DNA from: Sporosarcina sp. D27
GTDB taxonomy: Bacteria > Bacillota > Bacilli > Bacillales_A > Planococcaceae
DNA: 64,000 bases
Direction: 5' to 3'
Assembly (NCBI RefSeq): GCF_000586555.1
Contig: NZ_AZUC01000060.1
Span: 1-64,000, forward strand
Shown: one piece after another, positions 48,608 to 58,800 of the stretch
Layout of the letters: the number at the start of each line of letters is the position of its first letter
Position numbering within the stretch: the first letter of the stretch is position 1
Translations under genes and position numbers: made by a program
The notes under the pieces: model-generated
Told to the model about the DNA's origin: nothing
What the model saw: only the letters and a program-made list of their open reading frames with translations
Databases searched by the model: none

Positions 48608-49650
48608 ATAAGTACAAATTATTTATAAAAGAACATGCCTCATTTTTATTGTTTCAGCTTGTCTTGCTGCTATTTATCGTCCTCCTTTTTTGGCTCGATG
48701 GTGCTCGCGACTGGAGCACAGCCGTGTATGCAATATTGATGGGGATTATGTTGTCCATTGGCTACTTACTCGCGAAATTCATTACACGACGATCGTTTTA
48801 TGAAGTGTTTGAGCGAGACCCGGGGCGTATGGAAGATGCGTTAATCGGTCGACCACAAACGCCGGAACACCGGTTGACGGCACAATATATGCGTAAATTG
48901 TATAGACTCTATCATAGTGATGTTCAAAAGCTTGACGCTGCGCAACAACGGCAATTGCATTTCATTAACCAATGGGTCCATCAGATGAAAACACCGATTT
49001 CAGTTCTTGGCTTGCTCTTGCAAGAAGAGGAAATCGACCGGAAAAGTTTCCATGAAGAGCTCGACAGATTACAGGATGGGCTAGATGCGGTGCTCGTCAA
49101 TGCAAGACTCGAGACATTTGAAGATGATATGAGAATTGAGCGGATTGTATTGGAGGACCTAGTTCGACAAGTGGTGACAGAGCATAAGCGGCTGTTCATC
49201 ACAAATGGAGTGTTTCCTGAAATTCGTGTGGATCCGGAATTTGTCGTCGCCACCGACCCGAAATGGATAAAAGTCATACTTGGACAATTTATAACAAATT
49301 CGGTGAAGTATACGTTTGAAAAAGGGAAAAAAGTGTACGTGACCGCTGATAGAACGGAGCAAGGCATCCAGTTGACCGTAAAGGATGAAGGAATTGGTAT
49401 ACCTGAAACGGATGTGAAGCGAGTGACTCGTGCGTTTTTCACTGGAGAAAACGGTCGGAAAACTGGAGAATCGACAGGGATGGGATTGTATATCGCATCT
49501 GAAGTATGCGGACGACTTGGACACGCGTTGACAATTGAGTCGAAACTGGGCGAAGGGACAGCGGTGTCTGTGTTGTTTTCAAATGGAGAGGCGGTAGAGA
49601 ACGATGGCACGCAAAATCGTCGAGTTATCGGAAGTGACGAAAATCTATGA
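48604..49650 (+). CDS. BceS-type intramembrane-sensing histidine kinase
   Basis: 348 residues. Two helices at about 12-30 and 35-57 with almost no extracellular loop, so the signal comes from the transporter. Phospho-acceptor His in NQWVHQMKTPISVLGLLLQ near 124; ATPase motifs ITNSVKYTFEKG, DEGIGIPETD and GESTGMGLYIASEV. The 3' end overlaps the ABC gene by 47 nt. Confidence 0.92.
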   Translation: MNKYKLFIKEHASFLLFQLVLLLFIVLLFWLDGARDWSTAVYAILMGIMLSIGYLLAKFITRRSFYEVFERDPGRMEDALIGRPQTPEHRLTAQYMRKLYRLYHSDVQKLDAAQQRQLHFINQWVHQMKTPISVLGLLLQEEEIDRKSFHEELDRLQDGLDAVLVNARLETFEDDMRIERIVLEDLVRQVVTEHKRLFITNGVFPEIRVDPEFVVATDPKWIKVILGQFITNSVKYTFEKGKKVYVTADRTEQGIQLTVKDEGIGIPETDVKRVTRAFFTGENGRKTGESTGMGLYIASEVCGRLGHALTIESKLGEGTAVSVLFSNGEAVENDGTQNRRVIGSDENL

Positions 49651-50383
49651 AGGCAAAGTGATGCATCGAGCGTTGAATCGTCTCGATTTTGAAGCGGAAG
49701 AAGGCGAGTTCATTGCGATTATGGGGCCATCTGGAAGCGGTAAAACGACATTGCTCAATCTTATTTCAACAATTGACTTGCCAACGTATGGAAGGATTGC
49801 GGTGAATGGGATTGAACCCGAAACCCTCAATCAGAACGACCTTGCGTTATTCAGAAGACGGCACTTAGGATTTGTCTTTCAGACGATCAACTTGTTACAA
49901 ATGCTGACTGTTGAGGAAAACTTGGTCCTCCCGCTGACACTCGATCGCGTGCCAGTGCCGGAGATGAAACAAAGAATTGCAGCTCTTGCCGACAAGCTGT
50001 CGTTGAATGAGATTTTATCCAGAAGGCCAGACGAATTATCTGGTGGACAAGCGCAACGCACAGCAGTCGGACGGGCGCTTATCCATGAGCCTGAACTTAT
50101 TCTGGCGGATGAACCTACAGGAAATCTCGACTCGAAATCAGCTCGGGATGTATTGGAACTACTATCGAAAATCAACCAAACCGCCGGCACTACGATTATT
50201 ATGGTGACACATGATCCGCTTGCAGCAAGTTATTGTGATCGTGTGTTGTTCATCAAAGATGGTGAGTTTTTCAATGAATTGTACAAAGATGAACAGCGCC
50301 GGACATTTTTCCAGCAGATTTTAAACGTGCTGTCGTTGCTCGGAGGGAACGTCAATGACCTTTCGTCAGTTCGCCTACCGTAA
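49604..50383 (+). CDS. BceA-type ABC transporter ATP-binding protein
   Basis: 259 residues, MacB/BceA class. Walker A GPSGSGKTTLLNLI, Q-loop FVFQTINLLQ, signature LSGGQAQRTAVGRAL, Walker B LILADEPTGNLDS, H-loop MVTHDP. Starts inside the kinase gene with GGAGAGG upstream. The C-terminal tail (FFQQILNVLSLLGGNVNDLS) overlaps the permease gene by 29 nt, so all four genes are tightly coupled. Confidence 0.95.
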   Translation: MARKIVELSEVTKIYEGKVMHRALNRLDFEAEEGEFIAIMGPSGSGKTTLLNLISTIDLPTYGRIAVNGIEPETLNQNDLALFRRRHLGFVFQTINLLQMLTVEENLVLPLTLDRVPVPEMKQRIAALADKLSLNEILSRRPDELSGGQAQRTAVGRALIHEPELILADEPTGNLDSKSARDVLELLSKINQTAGTTIIMVTHDPLAASYCDRVLFIKDGEFFNELYKDEQRRTFFQQILNVLSLLGGNVNDLSSVRLP

Positions 50384-52289
50384 CGTCGTCCGGAATCGAC
50401 GCATTTATGCAGCCTTCTTCATGGCGAGTGCGTTTTCGGTGATGGTGTTTTTCCTGTACTCTATGCTGTTGTTCCATCCGGCGATGAACGAGGGCTTTGT
50501 TCAAGAAATTGCGACGAGTGGCATGATTACTGCGGAATTTGTGTTATTCATCTTCACACTATTTTTCTTGTTCTATTCGATGCGCGCGTTTTTACAAGCT
50601 CGGACGAAAGAGTTCGGTATTTTGTTATTGATCGGGATGGCAAGGCGGCAGCTCCAACGACTCATCTTCCTTGAAACGATGTTGATAGGAGGTGTTGCAA
50701 TTGTTGCCGGAACGTTTCTTGGATTTGTCTTCTCGAAATTTTTCTTAATGATTGTAAAAGAACTCATCCAAGTTCCGAAGCTGCCCCTTTATTTCACTTG
50801 GCATCCCTTTGTGTTGACAGTCGGTTGTTTCGCGAGTTTATTCATCATTATTTCACTGCTTGCTCCGATGTTCATCCGCACGGGGGAAGTGTACGATTTG
50901 CTGCAAGGAGAAGCAGCAGAGCAAGATGCGTATTCGACGTCAAAATGGCGTGCGTTCGCTGGAATCGCAATGCTTGTATTGACGTATGTAATGGCTGTCT
51001 ACGCAACACATACGTATGTCATCCGGGTTATTTTTATGTTACCGGCAGCGGCTGTAATTGGAACGTATTTCTTCTTTAGCGACTCCTTGCCTTATCTGAT
51101 TCAGCTATTACGGACACGAAAACGCATTTATTGGCGGCCGTTTTGGCTATTATCGCTCTCAGAAGGTGTTGTCCGATTGAAAGAAAATGCGCGCATGTTT
51201 TTCATCGTCACGATGGTATCTACGCTTGCGTTCATGTCTGTCGGATTGCTCGCATCCCTCACTTCTTTTGCCAACCAATACCGGGAAATTAACCCCTTAG
51301 GACTCGTCTACAAGAGCTACCCAGGCAATGTGCTGGAGCAGATTCATGTCAGGGAGCTCACGGACGAGTTGAACGAGAAGAAAATCGACTATAATCTCGT
51401 TGAATTTCAAGTGCTTGAACAGAAGTCATCCTTTACTGATATGAGCGTGTCGATTGTTCGACTGTCGAGTATCAACGCACTCGGCTACACGTTTGGCTAT
51501 CCTGCTGTTGACATAGAGGATGGGAATGCGCTCTTCTTGCCACAGTCCGAATCATCCTACCACCAATTGAAAGATCGCACAGTCAACACATCACTAGAAA
51601 AAAGTGGTCTCGATATTGAGATTTCTGGAGCGTATTCGCATCAGCTATTTCCACCGAACGCAATTGGTGCGAATGCCATCATATTGACGGACGCAGACTT
51701 TGAGCGGGTACTTATAGGGGAGGGCGGTTCGGATTCATCGTTATTCCGTTATTACGCGTTCAATATAGCAGACTGGCAAGAGACGAAAAACGTTGGTCGT
51801 GCGCTACATGAAGACGAATTGCAGTCCATTTTACTAGGTGGCGAATCGGGAACACTATTTTCGTTTGGCAATCCAGGACTGAATTATTCCATCATCCGCA
51901 CAACATTTTCCTTATTGCTGTTTTTGGGATTAATGCTCGCGGCTGTGTTGTTCCTTGCTGCAGGTAGTTTCGTTTATTTCCGTTTGTATACCACCTTGGA
52001 CCGTGACCGCAGACAGTTTGATGTGCTGCGACGTATGGGAATAACGGATAACGAGTTAAAGAAGATTGTGAATCGACAGTTGCTGCCACAGTTCTTCATA
52101 CCGTGGGGAGTGGCGTTTGTGCATAGTGCGTTCGCATTCTTGGCCCTTCAAGTCATTTGGGATGCACTCGCAGAAATTTCAATTGTAAAAGAGCTGACCC
52201 TTGTATTGGGGGGATTTGCAGTCTTACAAATCTCTTATTTCTACCTGATTCGATGGCGGTACCTATCTCACATTCGGACACCGGAATAA
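50355..52289 (+). CDS. BceB-type ABC transporter permease
   Basis: 644 residues, FtsX/MacB-like with about ten helices. Helices lie near 18-38, 55-75, 105-130 and 150-175, four more before about 310, then a large extracellular domain (about 320-510) and final helices near 520-545, 580-600 and 610-635. The large domain before the last helices is the substrate-binding hallmark of BceB/PsdB/VraG permeases. Confers resistance to, and senses, wall-active peptides such as bacitracin or lantibiotics; the exact peptide is not inferable. GGAGGG precedes ATG. Confidence 0.93.
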   Translation: MTFRQFAYRNVVRNRRIYAAFFMASAFSVMVFFLYSMLLFHPAMNEGFVQEIATSGMITAEFVLFIFTLFFLFYSMRAFLQARTKEFGILLLIGMARRQLQRLIFLETMLIGGVAIVAGTFLGFVFSKFFLMIVKELIQVPKLPLYFTWHPFVLTVGCFASLFIIISLLAPMFIRTGEVYDLLQGEAAEQDAYSTSKWRAFAGIAMLVLTYVMAVYATHTYVIRVIFMLPAAAVIGTYFFFSDSLPYLIQLLRTRKRIYWRPFWLLSLSEGVVRLKENARMFFIVTMVSTLAFMSVGLLASLTSFANQYREINPLGLVYKSYPGNVLEQIHVRELTDELNEKKIDYNLVEFQVLEQKSSFTDMSVSIVRLSSINALGYTFGYPAVDIEDGNALFLPQSESSYHQLKDRTVNTSLEKSGLDIEISGAYSHQLFPPNAIGANAIILTDADFERVLIGEGGSDSSLFRYYAFNIADWQETKNVGRALHEDELQSILLGGESGTLFSFGNPGLNYSIIRTTFSLLLFLGLMLAAVLFLAAGSFVYFRLYTTLDRDRRQFDVLRRMGITDNELKKIVNRQLLPQFFIPWGVAFVHSAFAFLALQVIWDALAEISIVKELTLVLGGFAVLQISYFYLIRWRYLSHIRTPE

Positions 52290-52304
52290 TTTCCGGTGTC
52301 TTTT
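52277..52304 (+). terminator. Terminator of the Bce-type operon
   Basis: GACACCGGAA pairs with TTCCGGTGTC and is followed by four T. The stem overlaps the permease stop. Confidence 0.8.
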
Positions 52305-52354
52305 AATATTGTGAAAAAGTAGTTTGATGATAAAGTATCTAAAAATATAGGCTA

Positions 52355-52383
52355 TTGAATTATTTAAATTTTTCTTATATACT
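52355..52383 (+). promoter_or_regulatory. σA promoter of the acyl-CoA ligase gene
   Basis: TTGAAT (52355-52360), a 17-nt spacer and TATACT (52378-52383). The FadR box begins 15 nt further on. Confidence 0.7.
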
Positions 52384-52398
52384 AATAGTTGATGATAA

Positions 52399-52416
52399 TG
52401 AATGATTATTCATTCA
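52399..52416. promoter_or_regulatory. FadR operator
   Basis: TGAATGATTATTCATTCA matches the B. subtilis FadR (YsiA) consensus TGAATGANTANTCATTCA at every fixed position. Located at about +9 to +26, it should block transcription until long-chain acyl-CoA releases FadR. Confidence 0.9.
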
Positions 52417-52437
52417 ACTATGAAGGGTGGTACTACG

Positions 52438-53991
52438 ATGAATTTAGTAGAAAGAGTCCGGGCAACCGCTAAATCACAGCCTGGAAAAACAGCTTATCAC
52501 TTTACAGGTAAGGATACATCGTACGCAGAATTTGACCAATCGGTCGCACTATTTGCATCCGCTTTAAAAGACCTAGGAGTGAACAAAGGTGATCACGTCG
52601 CTTTGTTACTCGGCAATACACCACATTTTCTTATATCGCTATATGCAACCATGCGATTAGGCGCAACAGCAATTCCGGTAAATCCCATCTATTCACCAGA
52701 TGAAATCTCGTACATTCTGCAAGATAGCGATACAAAAGTAGTCATTGCGCTTGAACAACTACTTCCACTCGTTGAAGCAGCATCTGTTCACCTCCCAGCA
52801 ATTGAACATTATATTGTGTGTGAGACAACTGGGGAGACAAGTGAAAAAGTCAGTGCATTATCTGCTGGAGCAAAAGCGAAAACACACTTGTTCAGCCAAG
52901 TGCTTAGAAGTGGAAATCCTGATATGGAGCCAGTTGCTGTCGATGAAAATGAAACCGCTATCATTTTGTATACATCTGGTACGACAGGGCGTCCAAAAGG
53001 GGCTATGTTGACCCACCAAAATTTGTATTCAAACGCTAGTGACGTTGGAGAGTACCTCGGATTTTCGTCTGAAGACCGCGTCATCGCAACGTTGCCAGTG
53101 TTTCACGTGTTCGCACTGACTGTTGTTGTCAATGCACCTCTCGTCAAAGGAGCAACGATTGTCCTGATGCCAAGATTCAGCCCGGCTGAAGTGTTCAAGG
53201 CAGTGAAAGAACAGCAAGCGACAATCTTTGCGGGTGTGCCGACGATGTACAACTTCATGGTGCAATATCCGGAAGCGACGCGAGAAGACTTTTCGTCGAT
53301 TCGACTCGCAATTTCAGGTGGGGCGTCCCTTCCAGTTGCACTCCTTGAAAATTTCGAAGAGAAGTTCCAAGTGAAAGTGTCGGAAGGATACGGTTTGTCG
53401 GAAGCGTCGCCAGTGACATGTTTTAATCCACTACATCGTGAACGCGTTCCGGGTTCAATCGGAACAACGATCTTGAATGTGAAGAACAAAGTGGTGGATG
53501 AGCTTGGAGATGAAGTACCTGTTGGACAAGTGGGCGAACTCATTGTCCAAGGTGACAATGTCATGAAAGGCTATTACAAGATGCCTGAAGAAACAGCAGC
53601 TGCCCTTCGTGACGGGTGGTTGTACACAGGCGATCTCGCACGGAAAGACGAAAATGGCTACTTTTACATAGTCGATCGCAAGAAAGACTTGATCATTGTT
53701 GGTGGGTATAATGTCTATCCGCGCGAAGTAGAAGAAGTATTGTTCACCCATCGTGACCTCGTCGAAGCAGCAGTGCTCGGCGTACCAGATCCCGATTTCG
53801 GTGAAGAAGTTCTTGCATATGTGGTCGCAAAAGAAGGTGCAGATGTGACTGAAGAGCAGCTGATCGCATTTTGCGAGAAACGTCTCGCAAAGTACAAAGT
53901 GCCAAAGCATATCGAATTTTTGGATGAACTACCGAAGAATACAACCGGCAAAATCTTGCGCCGTTCTTTGAAAGATTACGTGAAAGTTTGA
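52438..53991 (+). CDS. Long-chain fatty-acid–CoA ligase
   Basis: 517 residues, ANL superfamily. Adenylates fatty acids and forms the CoA thioester, the entry to β-oxidation. Motifs: [20 protein letters not shown] (P-loop), [32 protein letters not shown] (hinge Asp/Arg) and [13 protein letters not shown] (catalytic Lys). I chose ATG 52438 ([12 protein letters not shown]) behind AAGGGTGG. It is controlled by the adjacent FadR box, so it is a member of the fatty-acid degradation regulon. Not an obvious lcfA operon: no etfAB or fadR follows. Confidence 0.93.
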   Translation: MNLVERVRATAKSQPGKTAYHFTGKDTSYAEFDQSVALFASALKDLGVNKGDHVALLLGNTPHFLISLYATMRLGATAIPVNPIYSPDEISYILQDSDTKVVIALEQLLPLVEAASVHLPAIEHYIVCETTGETSEKVSALSAGAKAKTHLFSQVLRSGNPDMEPVAVDENETAIILYTSGTTGRPKGAMLTHQNLYSNASDVGEYLGFSSEDRVIATLPVFHVFALTVVVNAPLVKGATIVLMPRFSPAEVFKAVKEQQATIFAGVPTMYNFMVQYPEATREDFSSIRLAISGGASLPVALLENFEEKFQVKVSEGYGLSEASPVTCFNPLHRERVPGSIGTTILNVKNKVVDELGDEVPVGQVGELIVQGDNVMKGYYKMPEETAAALRDGWLYTGDLARKDENGYFYIVDRKKDLIIVGGYNVYPREVEEVLFTHRDLVEAAVLGVPDPDFGEEVLAYVVAKEGADVTEEQLIAFCEKRLAKYKVPKHIEFLDELPKNTTGKILRRSLKDYVKV

Positions 53992-54011
53992 CGGCTAGTT
54001 GGTTAAATGCA

Positions 54012-54039
54012 AGGGGCGCGCATTTGCGTCCTCTTTTTT
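54012..54039 (+). terminator. Terminator of the acyl-CoA ligase gene
   Basis: GGGGCGC pairs with GCGTCCT (two G·U pairs) and is followed by six T after one C. Confidence 0.65.
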
Positions 54040-54058
54040 GTGTTCAGAAAGACTGGGG

Positions 54059-54200
54059 CTATCCGCCCGTTCCCGAGATGAACCCGCTCGTTTCCATGGT
54101 GAACCCGCTCATTTCAGCTTGGGACCCGCCCGTTCTCGTGATGAACCCGATCGTTTCGGCGCGAAACCCGCCCGTTCCCATGAGAAACCCGCTCATTACG
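54059..54200 (+). repeat. 21-bp-period array, family B (about 7 units)
   Basis: Units of 21 bp sharing RAACCCGCYCGTTYC followed by six variable bases: GAACCCGCTCGTTTCCATGG, GAACCCGCTCATTTCAGCTT, GAACCCGATCGTTTCGGCGC and others (20 of 21 nt shown). It begins about 20 bp after the ligase terminator and reads in the gene's direction. The same core occurs inverted at 61244-61491. Confidence 0.85.
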
Positions 54201-54295
54201 CCATGCAACTTACCTGTTTTTAAACAGAACTTCAAACCTCATTTTAAGGTTCCACGCACACCCTTGCGAATATATTAAAAATTCACACGTATGTC

Positions 54296-54321
54296 GAAAC
54301 TCTATAAGCTTTGGTCGATAT
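54296..54321 (+). promoter_or_regulatory. Predicted σD promoter of the third chemoreceptor gene
   Basis: GTCGATAT (54314-54321) is one mismatch from GCCGATAT. GAAA (54296-54299) lies 14 nt upstream. The -35 is weaker than that at 1000. Confidence 0.5.
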
Positions 54322-54359
54322 ATACGCTATATACTAAAAGTATCAAAAGGGGGTGCCTT

Positions 54360-56069
54360 ATGAAAAAGTCGGTTAGAGGAAAATTGAATGCTGTTTTCGG
54401 AACTATTTTGGTCTTGATCCTAGTGCTTGGAAGTATTGGTGTGGTTAGTTCGTACAGGTTGAATGAGAACACAAAGGCTATCGATGAAGGGGTTCTGCCG
54501 AAGATTCAATACAACAACGAACTCGAGCAAACGGTGCAACAAATGCTAAGTGCTACGCAGCGTCATCTCGTGTCGAAAGATCGACCTTTTGAAGAGAAAT
54601 ATGAGGAAGAAATTGCATCCAACCAAGAACAATTGCAAGCGACAGAAACCGCTTATAAGAAAGCGTTATCATCAAACGAACAACAAACTTACAATGCGGT
54701 GCAAGGTCAACTAGATACCTATAACAATCAAATCAAAGAATTATTGCAAACAAGCAAAGCTGGAAATAAACAGAAAGCTATCCAAAACTCCTATGAAACT
54801 GGCGCTACTATCGATGCCTTGAGAAGTGACTTACTTGCGCTTGAACAGGCACATAAAGATGAATTAACAGCAATCGAAGAAGAAGGACAAGTTTTATACT
54901 TAAGTGTTCTTATTACAATGATTGTCGGTGCGATCCTAGGCATCGTCATTGCAGGATTTGGCATTCGCTATTTGCAAAGTAAAATCCAAAAACCGATCAC
55001 AAGCATCACGAATCGGATGAATGCAATGGCGGAAGGTAAATTGACGCCGGAACCTCTGGAAGTAGGAGATCCAGACGAAATTGGACAATTGACACGGGAT
55101 GCCAACACGCTATCCGACAACTTATATCGAATCATTGCAGAACTACAGACGACGATTGCTACAATAGCTTCGACATCTAGTGAATTAACAGCAAGTGCAG
55201 ATGAAACTGCGCAAGCTTCGACACAAATTACGGAAGAGATTGTCGGCATATCGGAAGGTTCATCCGAACAATTGGAATACACACATTCAACGACGACAAT
55301 CGTTTCTGAAATTACTCAAGGTATGGATCAAACCGCAACGGCGATTCATACAGTATCGGACCTTGCAATTTCCACAACGGAAGAAACGCAAAATGGTACA
55401 GCGTTCATGGAGCAAACCGTTCGAAAAATTGAGGAAGTTCAAGCATCCACGAATCATACGGCAAGTGTGGTGCATGAACTCTCCAAGAGATCTGAGAAGA
55501 TTGGGAGTATCGTTGAACTCATTACAAAGATTGCGGGGCAGACGAATTTGCTAGCTTTGAATGCTTCAATTGAAGCGGCTCGCGCAGGAGAGCATGGGAA
55601 GGGATTCGCTGTTGTTGCGGGGGAAGTCGGGAATTTGGCGTCGGAGTCTGCGCAAGCGGCGAGTGAAATCAACCGTCTGATCGGAGAAATCCAAATGGAA
55701 GTGAAGAGCGTACAACAGGCGACGACAGTGACAAAGTCGAATGTCGAAGAAGGGTTGTCGATGGCGAATCGTTCAGGCGAGCGTTTCCATGAGATCGCGA
55801 AGATGATTGGTGAGGTGTCAGCCCAGACGGAGGAAGTGTCTGCGATTAGTGAGGAGATCAATGCAAGTACGCATTCGATGAAGTCGCTTGTTGGTCAAGT
55901 GGAGGAGTTGTCGGAGCGGTCTGAGGGCAGTGCGCAAAATATTGTGGCAGCGGCTGAGGAACAGAATGCGACGATGGAGGAAATTTCGGCTAGTGCGCAT
56001 GTGTTGAGTGATATGGCGGAGTCGCTGAAGACGATGATTGATGTGTTTGAGTTGGAAACTGGGAGATAG
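54360..56069 (+). CDS. Methyl-accepting chemotaxis protein (third of three)
   Basis: 569 residues. TM1 at about 11-30 ([16 protein letters not shown]), a four-helix-bundle-like extracellular region rich in Gln/Glu, TM2 at about 180-202, HAMP, then signalling domain with tip [21 protein letters not shown] chose ATG 54360 ([14 protein letters not shown]) behind AGGGGGTG; the frame extends to 54291 but that start lies at the σD promoter. Ligand unknown. No terminator is seen; a dispersed repeat follows 28 nt after the stop. Confidence 0.92.
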   Translation: MKKSVRGKLNAVFGTILVLILVLGSIGVVSSYRLNENTKAIDEGVLPKIQYNNELEQTVQQMLSATQRHLVSKDRPFEEKYEEEIASNQEQLQATETAYKKALSSNEQQTYNAVQGQLDTYNNQIKELLQTSKAGNKQKAIQNSYETGATIDALRSDLLALEQAHKDELTAIEEEGQVLYLSVLITMIVGAILGIVIAGFGIRYLQSKIQKPITSITNRMNAMAEGKLTPEPLEVGDPDEIGQLTRDANTLSDNLYRIIAELQTTIATIASTSSELTASADETAQASTQITEEIVGISEGSSEQLEYTHSTTTIVSEITQGMDQTATAIHTVSDLAISTTEETQNGTAFMEQTVRKIEEVQASTNHTASVVHELSKRSEKIGSIVELITKIAGQTNLLALNASIEAARAGEHGKGFAVVAGEVGNLASESAQAASEINRLIGEIQMEVKSVQQATTVTKSNVEEGLSMANRSGERFHEIAKMIGEVSAQTEEVSAISEEINASTHSMKSLVGQVEELSERSEGSAQNIVAAAEEQNATMEEISASAHVLSDMAESLKTMIDVFELETGR

Positions 56070-56097
56070 GAAAGTAGATAGTTGATAGTAGACAGAT

Positions 56098-56226
56098 GTT
56101 GATTTAAACTTCATGCGGACGCTTTCCGAGGGGCTCGATTTCAGCCTCCTCGGTTCGCTTTGCTCCCTGCGGGGTCTTCAATCTTCGCTTGTCCCTCCGG
56201 AGTCGCCGCATTGCGTTTCAATCAAC
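56098..56226 (+). repeat. Short-form dispersed repeat after the third chemoreceptor
   Basis: 129 bp from GTTGATT (56098-56104) to AATCAAC (56220-56226), with GCGGACGCTTTCCGAGGGGC and GGAGTCGCCGCATTGCG. The following 150 bp to the peptidase gene are purine-rich with a short run of CCCAAA repeats and nothing else recognised. Confidence 0.8.
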
Positions 56227-56382
56227 GGTTGTTGTTGGAAATGGGTTTCCAACTCAAACAGGTGGGGAGGAAGAAAAAAGAGAAACCCAAACCCAAACCC
56301 GAAAAACTCTCAGAAAAAGTTTTTAGATTAAGAGGGAAAGTCTTCCGGGTGTCGAAATAGATGGCATTAGGGAGGAATGAAG

Positions 56383-58362
56383 ATGACAGGTAGACAGATG
56401 GTTCGGCAAGAGGATTTGTTTGAATTGAAGTCGGTGACGAATCCGGTGTTGTCTCCGGATGCTTCTGAAGCGGTGTTTATTGTGACGCAGATCGATAAAG
56501 AAGAGAATGCGTATCATGCGCATTTGCATCATCTTGATGTGGAGTCTGGTAGTGCGATGCAGTGGACGTATGGGAAAGAGCGGGTTTCTCAACCACAATG
56601 GTCACCTGACGGGAAGCGTGTCGCATTTTTATCGACGCGTGATGAAAAGAACCAGCTGTTTGTTATGCAAGTTGCTGGAGGAGAAGCCCGCCGTTTGACG
56701 GACTATGAGACGGGTGTGAATAGCTTTTTATGGGCACCCTGCGGAACGAAAGTCTGGCTAACCAGCACATTGGAAGACGGAAAGACGTTTACAGATAAAG
56801 AAGAGAAAGACGAAAAGAAACAACCTGAAGCGCTTCGCGTCACAACGATGAAATATAAAGCGGACGGGGCAGGATTTGTGAAAGAGGATCGTCATTCGCA
56901 GATCGGTTGTCTCAATCTTGAAAGCGGAGAAATTACAGCGTTCACAGAAGATCCATTCCATCATTCTTTGCAAGCGGTGTCGCATTGCGGAAAGAAACTC
57001 GTTGTGGGCGTGAATCGCGCGGAAAACAAAGATTTCGACTTCCGCCAGCCATTAATACTTGTTGACGTTGAAACGAAAGAAGAAACGGTTCTTGTCGACG
57101 AACAAGGCTATTTTGGTGGTGCTTCATTTTCAGAAGATGATCGCTATATTGCCTATGGCGGTTCGGATCGGACGTTTGAGAACGCGACTCACTCTGACCT
57201 GTATGTCTATGACTGTGAAAACAAGACGACACTTAATCTAACAGAAGCACTCGATGCGCCTCTTGGGGATGCGGTAGTCGCGGATCATCAGCAAGGGTCG
57301 AATCCACCAGAAGCGGTTTGGACGGAAGGCAATTACTTGTACTTCCAAGTGACGACGATGGGGGATGTCCGACTGTATTTCGCAGATTTGGAAGGCAGCT
57401 TGTATCCTGCATCCCCTGAGTCGGAGCATGTCTACGATTATGATGTGGCTAAAAATGGACAGTTCGCAATCGTAGCCGTAAGTACTCCGGTGAACCCAGG
57501 CGAATTGTATCGTCTTGACATTTTAACGGGGGAACGCAAAGCATATACAACATTCAATGAAAACTATGTAGCAGACACACTATTAGTACAGCCAGAAGCC
57601 ATTCAATTAGAAGGCGCTGGAGGCTTTGACGTACATGGTTGGCTGATGAAACCTGCAAACTATGAAGCGAGCAACACGTATCCGCTCGTTGTCAACATCC
57701 ATGGCGGTCCACACGCGATGTACGGCAATTCGTTCTTCCACGAAATGCAAGTGCTAGCGGCAAAAGGGTGGGGGGTTCTCTACATCAACCCACGCGGTAG
57801 TCATGGCTATAGCCAAGCATTTGTCGACGCAGTGCGTGGCGATTATGGTGGTGGAGATTACCAGGATATTATGGATGCAATTGATGATGTATTAAAAAAT
57901 AATAGCTGGATCGATAAAGACCAGCTCGGTGTGACAGGCGGAAGCTATGGCGGATTCATGACGAACTGGATTGTTGGCCACACGGATCGATTCAAAGCCG
58001 CTGTTACACAACGTTCCATTTCCAACTGGATCAGTTTCTTTGGAGTTTCAGACATCGGATATTATTTCAGTGACTGGCAAATCAAAGCAGACATGACAGA
58101 TGTCGACACTTTGTGGAAACATTCGCCGCTGAAATACGCAGAGGATGTAAAAACACCTCTGCTCATTCTTCATTCAGAAAATGACTTACGCTGTCCGATT
58201 GAACAAGCTGAGCAGCTGTACATCACTTTGAAAAGCATGAAGAAGGAAACCGAATTCGTTCGGTTCCCGGAGTCCGACCACAACTTGTCCCGAACAGGAA
58301 AACCAAACTTGCGGATCACGCGATTGAAAGAGCTGACGGGATGGTTCCAAAAGTATTTATGA
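56383..58362 (+). CDS. S9-family prolyl oligopeptidase-like serine peptidase
   Basis: 659 residues. An N-terminal β-propeller (about 1-390, WD40-like PD repeats such as VSQPQWSPDGKRVAFLSTRD) gates a C-terminal α/β-hydrolase (about 400-659). Catalytic Ser in VTGGSYGGFMTNW, Asp in LHSENDLRCPIEQ, His in ESDHNLSRTG. An acylaminoacyl-peptidase or dipeptidyl-peptidase-type enzyme without a signal peptide, so probably cytoplasmic peptide turnover. I chose ATG 56383 (MTGRQMVRQEDLF) with GGAGGA 6 nt upstream. Confidence 0.92.
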   Translation: MTGRQMVRQEDLFELKSVTNPVLSPDASEAVFIVTQIDKEENAYHAHLHHLDVESGSAMQWTYGKERVSQPQWSPDGKRVAFLSTRDEKNQLFVMQVAGGEARRLTDYETGVNSFLWAPCGTKVWLTSTLEDGKTFTDKEEKDEKKQPEALRVTTMKYKADGAGFVKEDRHSQIGCLNLESGEITAFTEDPFHHSLQAVSHCGKKLVVGVNRAENKDFDFRQPLILVDVETKEETVLVDEQGYFGGASFSEDDRYIAYGGSDRTFENATHSDLYVYDCENKTTLNLTEALDAPLGDAVVADHQQGSNPPEAVWTEGNYLYFQVTTMGDVRLYFADLEGSLYPASPESEHVYDYDVAKNGQFAIVAVSTPVNPGELYRLDILTGERKAYTTFNENYVADTLLVQPEAIQLEGAGGFDVHGWLMKPANYEASNTYPLVVNIHGGPHAMYGNSFFHEMQVLAAKGWGVLYINPRGSHGYSQAFVDAVRGDYGGGDYQDIMDAIDDVLKNNSWIDKDQLGVTGGSYGGFMTNWIVGHTDRFKAAVTQRSISNWISFFGVSDIGYYFSDWQIKADMTDVDTLWKHSPLKYAEDVKTPLLILHSENDLRCPIEQAEQLYITLKSMKKETEFVRFPESDHNLSRTGKPNLRITRLKELTGWFQKYL

Positions 58363-58372
58363 CATAGGGAAA

Positions 58373-58405
58373 ACGCCTGTCCCGCAAAGGGGACAGGCGT
58401 ATTTT
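58373..58405. terminator. Bidirectional terminator
   Basis: ACGCCTGTCCC pairs with GGGACAGGCGT. It has T residues on the plus side and four T on the minus side, so it can serve the peptidase gene and the convergent small gene. Confidence 0.85.
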
Positions 58406-58423
58406 GATGAGGAGGGGAAGGGG

Positions 58424-58759
58424 TTAGCGTTTGCAGCATTCTCCACCAACGTGTGGACCTGAGTGTCCTGAATCGATTTCGATACCTGCTTTGATTTTCT
58501 TAACAATCGCTTCCTCGATACAACAAACTTCTTTTAACAAATCTGCGACCGCTTTATTGAACTCGATTTTTTCGCGTGGAGAAGTATCATTGTCGTTGAA
58601 TTCGCGGAATTTTTCTACTTCCTCGAACAAAATTAAAGTAACTGCGAATTCTGTTAACAAAGCAGAAATGATAGTGATCTCACCTAATGTGACGCGAGGA
58701 TTATTTAGAGATCCTGCAGCTGCTTCTTGAAGTTGATTAAGCATTTTAGAGTGTTCCAT
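58424..58759 (-). CDS. Small Cys-containing protein, probable sporulation (coat) gene
   Basis: 111 residues, not recognised as a named family. A helical protein with a hydrophobic helix (ITIISALLTEFAVTLILFEE at about 28-47), a charged segment, CCIEEAIVKKIKAG, and a C-terminal tail HSGPHVGGECCKR carrying a second Cys pair. Paired Cys and a Gly/His tail are common in spore-coat proteins. I chose ATG 58759 behind a full AAAGGAGGTGA; the overlapping ATG at 58765 is inside that site. It is preceded by tandem σK-like promoters, which is the main reason to suspect a mother-cell role. The function itself is inference. Confidence 0.7.
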   Translation of the reverse strand: MEHSKMLNQLQEAAAGSLNNPRVTLGEITIISALLTEFAVTLILFEEVEKFREFNDNDTSPREKIEFNKAVADLLKEVCCIEEAIVKKIKAGIEIDSGHSGPHVGGECCKR

Positions 58760-58800
58760 AGTCATTCACCTCCTTTAAATGTGATGCGTCCGGACAATTC

